Shown here one piece after another: positions 59,101 to 64,000 of a stretch of 64,000 nt of DNA (position 1 is the stretch's first letter; every line of letters starts with the position of its first letter). The translations under genes were made by a program, and so were the position numbers. The stretch is from positions 1,889,254-1,953,253 of the forward strand of contig OZ024792.1 in NCBI GenBank assembly GCA_964017065.1. The letters run 5' to 3'. The notes below the pieces were generated by a model, which searched no databases, was not told the origin of the DNA, and was given only the letters and a program-made list of their open reading frames with translations. The stretch comes from Haliclona indistincta. Taxonomy: Eukaryota > Porifera > Demospongiae > Haplosclerida > Chalinidae.

Positions 59101-61147
59101 GTTGCAGTTAGCTTTGGCGGCTTTTGAAACTAGGCCAGGTGGATGAAGGACCCGGTATGCGATGGTTATAAACATGCCGATGTTATGTTTTTCATACGGT
59201 ATAGTGGTTACTACGGCAACGTGTAGAGAATTGGTAACTTGATCTTCTTGTGCAGTGCTAGTGGACATGTGGCGATACTCTGCCATAGGCAAACTAGTGC
59301 TTGTAATCTACACCATTTTCTGACAAAAATGCCCGGCACATCTGGTTCTCTTCCGCTCTTCAAACGGGTCTAAAACAGCTTCTAGTAATTTGATTCAACT
59401 CAAAAGAATCTGTTTACTTTGGAACAATGCATTTTTGTCAGTTAACAATTGTTCATTTCAGTGCATTGGAAACCCATTATAACGCCTAAACTAGACCATT
59501 GTAATTCGAGGTTAGGTCTTAAACTGTCTTATGCAATTCTTGGATTTAGGACTTTTAGTGCTTGAATGTACTTATGATAACTGTGGCAGCCTCTACCAGT
59601 GTTCTGGGTGACAATACTCCCCCTCAATCCTAACACCTTGGGTCACCAAGTGGTTGGGTGTTCCCATTTGGGCAGGATGTGGTTGAGTATTAGCGCACAA
59701 GCAGCAGCCATTGCTACGCTCAACAGCTGGTCAGTTTGAAGTGTGATTTCACTTCATATTGTGTTAGATTAGGTGTGGTATGATGTCACACCAGGTTTCA
59801 ATTTTGAATCACTATTGACTGGTATCAATCTATTTTCACAGCTGAACGAGTCTCTGATCTCAGATATGTTCTGCTCACTGGACGCTGTCCATAGAGTCGT
59901 GTCGGGAGTCCAGGAAGACGTGCGGGACATGATCGACCTGGTTAGTAGCATGTATAGTGTCACAGTGTATCTGAGCAAGCACACCTGCTCTATTTATCCT
60001 AATTTGGTGAATTTTGGGTACTCAGCGTTAACATTCAACAACTCTAGTGTTAAGTCTTAGTAGCAAAAACTCAAATACCAACTCATCACAGGTGTTCTAA
60101 ACTACCCAAAGACTTCCAAGTATGGGTTAGTTCCTCTTGTGCGAAAAAACCACTGAATAGCTTTTAATTCTGGGCATTTTGTAAAAAACACTTTACCATC
60201 CATTTCTAAGACTTTTGCCTTTTTCTAATAATAGTGTTAGACTGCTGTCTCTATTTTCAGTTTTGTAACTGACTTTCTGTTTCTAAATTTTCTTCTGAAG
60301 TTGTTTGTTTATCAGTCTGTAGACTGTCTAATATTTGTTTATGTCTGTCTCATGGTGTATCCCCTCTTCTCCTGCCCAGGGCTTGTTACTTCTCACTGCT
60401 GTAGTGATATTACAGGCAGGTATCATACTCATTCTTCTCGTCTGCTGCATTGCTCTCCGACAGCAGTTCTCTCGCCAGCATGTCTCTCACACACAGACCC
60501 TTACAACGCTTAAACAGGAACTAAATGATTTGAAGCAGCTGTTAACAAAACACAAGGAAACTAACTCAGTCACAAATCACCACATCTCGAGTAGCAATTA
60601 TCGCGACCCTCTCACTCTCTCTTCTCTGAACATTTCTCAAGACGACTTCACAGTAGTAACGCCTAGATTGGTCACACCCAATGGACTCGGTGCTGCTACC
60701 AGTACTGGTGCTACAGATGTCATGACAACCAGGTCCAACCCTAACAACAGACAACAGAAGCCAAGACCACTAGAGGTATAGAATATGCAGTAGAGTCTAA
60801 ATACAATGTGTAGGATGATTATTACAGTAAATCCTTTAGAACTCAAACTATGCTGCCTGTGGTACAATTACGTATCACATTTCCCATAACCTGTAGCTGC
60901 AAGAGCAGCTATTAGCCTTAGACATTTTTAACAAATGACTTTTACCTTCAATGACTAGTTGGCTGCTTGTAATTGTCGTCTGCTTAGTGAAAACTTATCC
61001 TTCATATGGCAACACAAATGAATGCATCTCTCTCTCTCACTCAAATCTTGTATGCCTTTTCACATTGATGTATTTCTTTTTATCCAGAACTGGCATAAAG
61101 TGGATAATCACAGAAAATCCAAAACAAAACCTTCCAAATCAAAATAA
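30105..61147 (+). CDS. SUCO: SUCO/Slp1-type SUN-domain ER membrane protein
   Basis: Exons: 30105-30121, 30177-30270, 31198-32896, 33035-33265, 34803-34897, 35238-35305, 35359-35466, 35766-35886, 37098-37320, 49942-50001, 53431-53566, 56241-56277, 56483-56517, 57295-57335, 57497-58751, 58902-58998, 59842-59940, 60380-60775 or -60781, with a probable last exon 61088-61147. All phases agree; about 1605-1623 residues. A signal peptide ([17 protein letters not shown]) precedes a long Ser/Pro region. The SUN domain is at about 690-850 ([28 protein letters not shown]), then a second low-complexity region, a coiled coil from about 1388 and one membrane helix near 1475-1498. SUCO/Slp1 proteins act in the ER lumen in folding and secretion of membrane and matrix proteins. 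Without the last exon it ends at TAG 60779-60781; with it, a basic tail is added and AATAAA follows at 61171 and 61195. Confidence 0.88.
30271..31197. other. SUCO intron 2
   Basis: A 927-bp intron. The part from about 30830 to 31145 is AT-rich with Cs and Gs in short motifs such as TTTGCAAAGTTT and CACAAAATTA. Similar motifs recur at about 33500-33600, 36840-37040 and 40180-40300, which suggests dispersed short non-coding repeats. No gene is seen. Confidence 0.4.
32212..32843 (+). repeat. 60-bp coding minisatellite in SUCO exon 3
   Basis: About ten imperfect 60-nt units encode a 20-residue repeat made of [15 protein letters not shown] and SPPMP blocks. From 32670 a 30-nt sub-unit ([10 protein letters not shown]) is repeated four to five times. 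The unit length is a multiple of three, so the reading frame is kept, and long shadow frames open on both strands. Confidence 0.92.
33000..33033 (+). repeat. (TC)n polypyrimidine tract of SUCO exon 4 acceptor
   Basis: A perfect TC microsatellite ends directly in CAG at the exon 4 acceptor and so serves as its pyrimidine tract. A matching (GA)n (33269-33300) begins four bases after the donor of the same exon, so the pre-mRNA could pair the two arrays around exon 4. Confidence 0.85.
33661..33760. mobile_element. 100-bp palindromic MITE-like hairpin
   Basis: Two nested perfect inverted repeats: outer GTTAAAGCACCGCTC with its complement at the right end, and inner GTGCTCTACGCAATATAATAGCAC type (24 bp, 33679-33702 with 33717-33740) around a 14-base loop. 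It lies in SUCO intron 4. No target duplication could be fixed. Confidence 0.8.
34604..34790 (+). repeat. 20-bp array resembling 3' splice sites, before SUCO exon 5
   Basis: Eight complete copies and one decayed copy of a 20-bp unit containing TATTTTAGAAGAC lie directly upstream of the exon 5 acceptor (34801-34802). Each unit contains T-rich sequence followed by AG, so the array is a row of acceptor-like motifs ending next to the real one. Confidence 0.88.
35095..35237 (+). repeat. CTCA-type microsatellite before SUCO exon 6
   Basis: Imperfect (CTCA)n with CTCG variants runs without a break into the AG of the exon 6 acceptor and provides its pyrimidine-rich sequence. Confidence 0.85.
36182..36276 (+). 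repeat. (GT)n microsatellite in SUCO intron 8
   Basis: A GT/GC tract of about 95 bp within a 1.2 kb intron. Confidence 0.9.
37370..37912 (+). repeat. 26-bp minisatellite
   Basis: About 20 copies of a unit containing GTGTGTGAGATAGACCCTGG, with TTTACT or CTTAAT variants, starting about 50 bases after the exon 9 donor. The GTGTGAGA part resembles the donor sequence itself (GTGAGAGA). Confidence 0.92.
38504..39717 (+). repeat. 11-bp satellite, about 110 copies
   Basis: A 1.2 kb array of ATACACATCTT-type 11-mers. Nearly all variation is confined to two adjacent positions (ATACGC, ATTCAC, ATACTC, all followed by ATCTT). As 11 is not a multiple of three and the unit lacks stop-forming triplets, all forward frames stay open for about 400 codons; this is a consequence of composition and not evidence of coding. 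Confidence 0.95.
41587..42288 (+). repeat. 54-bp array of CRE sites, 13 copies
   Basis: Thirteen exact 54-bp periods starting at 41587, 41641, 41695 and so on to 42235. Ten copies contain the perfect CREB/ATF octamer TGACGTCA, two have TGATGTCA and one TAACGTCA. The units are otherwise almost identical (CAATAGCATTGTTTCTATGA), indicating recent amplification. Confidence 0.93.
45084..45112 (+). repeat. (GA)n microsatellite
   Basis: A run of about 14 GA units inside the giant SUCO intron. Confidence 0.9.
47052..47564 (-). other. Unrecognised 170-codon ORF inside the SUCO intron
   Basis: The longest non-repetitive ORF in the giant intron, on the opposite strand. It is basic in its N-terminal half and has one hydrophobic stretch ([20 protein letters not shown]) preceded by IPPKHIQ. 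That arrangement weakly recalls small mitochondrial membrane subunits such as COX7A, but the match is too short to name. It could be a chance ORF, a nested gene or a decayed retrocopy. Confidence 0.2.
50448..50795 (+). repeat. 24-bp minisatellite after SUCO exon 10
   Basis: About 14 copies of a 24-bp unit, GTATTGTACC then CTGTGTTCAAATTT, with two alternating variants (CTGTG and CTGGTGG). It lies about 450 bp after the exon 10 donor. The length is a multiple of three and open on both strands, which creates several apparent ORFs that are not genes. Confidence 0.92.
50796..53430. other. Rest of SUCO intron 10
   Basis: Non-coding; no recognisable gene. A short inverted pair occurs around 52034-52070 (ACCAAGTCTCCCTG type). 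The intron ends in a (TC)n at 53383-53405 and TCGTTTCTAG before exon 11. Confidence 0.5.
54263..54824 (-). CDS. Id-like helix-loop-helix protein nested in a SUCO intron
   Basis: Three exons (54767-54824, 54541-54698, 54263-54433) sum to 387 nt, 128 residues, starting [15 protein letters not shown]. Residues about 50-95 form an HLH: helix 1 [10 protein letters not shown], a loop with ELSE, and helix 2 [18 protein letters not shown]. The stretch before helix 1 ([13 protein letters not shown]) has scattered lysines but lacks the basic DNA-binding signature of bHLH proteins, as in Id proteins, which dimerise with bHLH factors and block DNA binding. The match is to the domain pattern only. If GTACGT after the exon 3 motif is used as a donor, a shorter C-terminus ending ELLE would result. 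The gene lies on the opposite strand inside SUCO intron 11, so the two may interfere transcriptionally. Confidence 0.65.
55995..56172 (+). repeat. (TC)n and CCCTCC tract before SUCO exon 12
   Basis: Compound pyrimidine array: TC runs alternate with about four copies of a CTCCCCCTCCCTCC-containing unit. It is part of the unusually long pyrimidine region upstream of the 37-nt exon 12. Confidence 0.9.
58763..58872 (+). repeat. Pyrimidine minisatellite after SUCO exon 15
   Basis: Repeated 12-bp CTCTCCTTCCCT and CTCTCCCTCCCT units begin 12 bases after the exon 15 donor and fill most of this 150-bp intron. Together with the acceptor of exon 16 it gives an almost entirely pyrimidine intron. Confidence 0.88.
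58999..59841. other. SUCO intron 16
   Basis: 843 bp without recognisable gene, array or element. It ends in TATTTTCACAG before the coiled-coil exon 17. Confidence 0.5.
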
Positions 61148-61634
61148 TTATGATACCCCTCCTCCACCACAATAAAATTTATATTGTGCATAAAAATAAA
61201 GTGTTATTTATTTGCTCAAAAAAGTGAAAAAATACAATTTGTGTTTTGAAAATATGCACAGAGTGAAATATAATTCTGATTGGGAGTCTTTATTGATTGG
61301 CAGTGATGAGAATGGTTGTTATAGCAACAAGTGATAAGATTGGGATCAAGTATCGTTGTGTGAAAATGGGAACCTGGCCGGAAGCAGAGCACTCCTCAGT
61401 CGGCTAAGAGAGAGAGAATTAATTATGCAGGGTTGAACAACTGGTACAAGGTAGAGAGAGAGAGAGAGCTTTTAGAGGCTTTCTAGCTCTGGCTCTTGTT
61501 TTAGAATGTGATTTATAGTCAGGTTACACTAAATTTTGGTGAATTATCCAGGAATTATATGTATCTTTATTAATGCACCAGACAGGAATAATTAAATTTG
61601 CTGCAACTGCGGAAATACCCATAAAATACTATGG

Positions 61635-64000
61635 TTACAATACAACACAGCAACTGTCTCGGACTCTGTACCAGAACTCTTCTATGGTACTAGACACATG
61701 TAGCAGAACTCGGCTTACAATGTAATGGCTTAAGATGTCAGGGCAGTGTTCATCAGGAGGCATTCTGATTGGGTAGCTGTTGTTGCAGGGACACGGTAGC
61801 GGATGGCTCTGTAGACTGACGGGAAAATGGGTGCTGTTGCAAGTTTGAGAAAAATTTCTGTTTTCTACTGAGACAGCGAACAAGGTTGTTCCAGGAATAC
61901 AAGCAAAGTGATACATCCTGAGGGTTAAAAAAGCAAAATACATGTATAAAGCCATCAAATATATTATTTACATCCTACCAGGATGCATATACATGTATAC
62001 ATTAGCTACTTCACTTAGTAGACACCTTAATTCATTAACCTATGGTAGCTTCACTAAGGCTGCTTGGCTATAGTGGAGTCTTGCTAATCCGGGGAAGCAA
62101 AAAGTTGTCAAACGCATCCTGTTTGTAGAGGTGTTAGTCTGCATTCGAGGTTACACTGGCGCAATGAACATCTTGCTTAGTATAGGCAGTATTGTCACCT
62201 CTACTACCTGAGCTAAGTTGATAAAAGATACACTGCTGTGGTTTAAAACTTTGGGTCACTAAATGAATGTAAGCTTCTCTGTCGCAAATTTTAAGCTGTA
62301 TGCATATAAAATGATCTCTTACAGGTCAGGGCAATGTTCAGCAGTGAATGTTCGAGGTCCTCCAGAACACATTGAGCGCAACATATTGTAGAAATGCACC
62401 TCACTATTACAAAGTGTCCGAGAGGCACAGCAGTTATCAGATTGTACTGAGCAGGTATCGGGCTGAGACGAGGTACTGTCACACAATTTGGTAACATAGC
62501 CAACCACACTGTTTCGTTTGACCACACCAATTCTCAAAAGGTCTTCGAATATCTGAGGCTGCTCCTGTCCAAAGAATTGATACGCCGAGTAGGTTTCGTT
62601 CGTCTTATTAGTGATTTTGTCGCCTTGAAACCCAGCAATATAGCCATTCTGGTCAATATAGTAGATTGTTGTGTTCACTTCAGCTGGTGCTTGGCGAAGG
62701 AAGGAGTGGCTAGTCACCATGCCGACCACGCCCAGTGATGTCTTGATGCTGGGGACCTTTAGTAGCAGCTGCTGGACTGTCACCATTGTTTGATTGGGAC
62801 CTAGAATGGAAATGTACAATAGCTTTTGAATTCATGTTGAACTATTTGCGAGAAAGTTGTGAGCATGCAAGCTAGCTATAGTACCTGCAAACACAGCCAG
62901 GTCATCATCACTAGTGACTGTATGCTCACTCAGAGCAATATAGTTGATTACTGCAAGGTCAGTGCAGCTGACATTGTGAGTGACCCCTTCTTTCCAGACG
63001 CACCATTGGAGCCCAGAGCTCAGTTGAATAAAGAACCTAAAATGATTTGAACAGAAGTTACAGACCCTCAGGCCAACTCGCCTCAGGCACATAACACATT
63101 TCCTGTGCATTACATGCCTAGCGTTCCACAGTCCGCTATAAGATTTCATATACCTTATTGATTTTATCAGAACAAGTCTTATTGTCTCAGTCTGGTAACT
63201 GGCTCACTATATATGTACTTATGTCATTAATCCTGGAATTATCAGTGATTGCGTAATTGAGCTATTTTGAACGTTAGATGATCTTCCCATCATTGGTTAT
63301 AAATTAGTGATGTCACTCACTAAATTAGGATCATAGAGAGCTCAAAATTTGTGAATTTCATGAACAACCTAGTCACTCACCCTAGTGAACTGTCAGTATA
63401 CTGTAACTCGCCCTAGAATACTGTAACTCGCCCTAGTATACTGTCACTCACTCTAGTATACTGTCACTCACCCTAGTATACTGTCACTCACCCTAGTATA
63501 CTGTCACTCACCCTAGTATACTGTCACTCACCCTAGTATACTGTCACTCACCCTAGTATACTGTCACTCACCCTAGTATACTGTCGCTCACCCTAGAATA
63601 CTGTAACTCGCCCTAGTATACTGTCACTCACTCTAGTATACTGTCACTCACCCTAGTATACTGTCACTCACCCTAGTATACTGTCACTCACCCTAGTATA
63701 CTGTCACTCACCCTAGTATACTGTCACTCACCCTAGTATACTGTCGCTCACCCTAGTATACTGTCACTCACCCTAGTATACTGTCACTCACCCTAGTATA
63801 CTGTCACTCACCCTAGTATACTGTCACTCGCCCTAGTATACTGTCACTCGCCCTAGTATACTGACACACACCCTAGTATACTGTCACTCACCCTAGTATA
63901 CTACTATCACTGCTGTTGTTCAGGTACTCGGTCCAATGTTCAATAGCATTACTCTCATTCAAATAGCACAGATCACCGACCAGTGGTGTGACCAACTCCT
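61635..64000 (-). CDS. VWA/Cache (alpha2delta or CACHD1-like) protein, C-terminal part
   Basis: Exons on the minus strand: 63892 to beyond 64000, 62885-63036, 62323-62800 and 61635-61917, with compatible phases; the 5' part is outside the window. The central exon has a Cache-type segment (SIKTSLGVVGMV...YYIDQNGYIAGF) followed by a Cys-rich stretch (CSVQSDNCCASRTLC). The last exon begins YHFACIPGTTLFAVSV and has a CPCNN motif, as near the C-terminus of voltage-gated calcium channel alpha2delta subunits and CACHD1, which have an extracellular VWA-Cache-Cache layout. The end (DSCCVVL) could carry an anchor signal, but the tail is only weakly hydrophobic. Extracellular location is supported by many NxT/S sequons and cysteines. 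Whether it is an auxiliary channel subunit or a sensor of another kind cannot be decided here. Confidence 0.6.
63375..63891 (-). repeat. 20-bp minisatellite of 5' splice-site-like units
   Basis: About 26 copies of a 20-bp unit, on the minus strand GTATACTAGGGTGAGTGACA. The first unit on that strand is the real exon/intron border of the exon at 63892 (ACTAGG then GTGAGT). The array therefore seems to have grown from the splice junction, and most copies carry a complete donor consensus. Confidence 0.93.

Noticed and set aside
63375..63891. Possible CRISPR-like array at the right end
   Set aside because: Contiguous 20-bp units without spacers, next to a eukaryotic exon.

Overview
The window looks like a compact but repeat-rich metazoan nuclear genome. 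Three things point to a sponge, probably a demosponge: introns of about 45-100 bp in several genes, families of secreted MRH-like and Ig/FN3 proteins, and animal-specific proteins (ELKS/ERC-like scaffold, SUN-domain SUCO/Slp1, Id-like HLH, VWA-Cache/alpha2delta-like) beside cytochrome-b5 fatty acid desaturases. The sponge assignment is inference. The gene models were spliced by hand. For most of them every junction is GT-AG and the exon lengths sum to a multiple of three.

Left part (1-5.5 kb, all minus strand): the 5' part of an Ig/FN3 receptor-like gene, then two tandem paralogues with the same six-exon structure encoding small secreted MRH-like proteins.

Middle (about 5.77-26.3 kb): a large tandem duplication in direct orientation. 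Each unit carries a single-exon cytochrome-b5 front-end-type desaturase (minus) followed by a serine-hydrolase-like (SERHL-type) alpha/beta hydrolase gene (plus). It ends in the last exon of an ELKS/ERC-like gene. Unit 1 (5.77-17.77 kb) holds an intact desaturase but a dead hydrolase, broken by a 3.3 kb nest of insertions and by several small lesions. It ends in an orphan ELKS exon. Unit 2 (17.78-26.3 kb) keeps intact copies of both genes and runs into the complete ELKS-like gene (26150-28908, minus). Comparing the units reveals insertions made after the duplication: a 1.45 kb foldback transposon with a TA target duplication, a 5'-truncated LINE with a restriction-like endonuclease domain, a 54-bp micro-MITE with a 9-bp target duplication, and a non-LTR retroelement plus a palindromic MITE inside a hydrolase exon.

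Right part (30.1-61.15 kb, plus strand): one very large gene for a SUCO/Slp1-type SUN-domain ER membrane protein of about 1600 residues in 18-19 exons. It includes a 12.6 kb intron packed with tandem arrays: a 26-bp array, an 11-bp satellite of about 1.2 kb, and a 54-bp array carrying ten perfect CRE octamers. A 24-bp array follows in the next intron. A small Id-like helix-loop-helix gene is nested on the minus strand in a later intron. The window ends (61.6-64 kb, minus) with the 3' part of a VWA/Cache (alpha2delta or CACHD1-like) gene. One of its introns is filled by a 20-bp minisatellite, most copies of which contain a 5' splice-site consensus.

Tandem arrays repeatedly lie beside splice sites, and some repeat units themselves resemble donors or acceptors.
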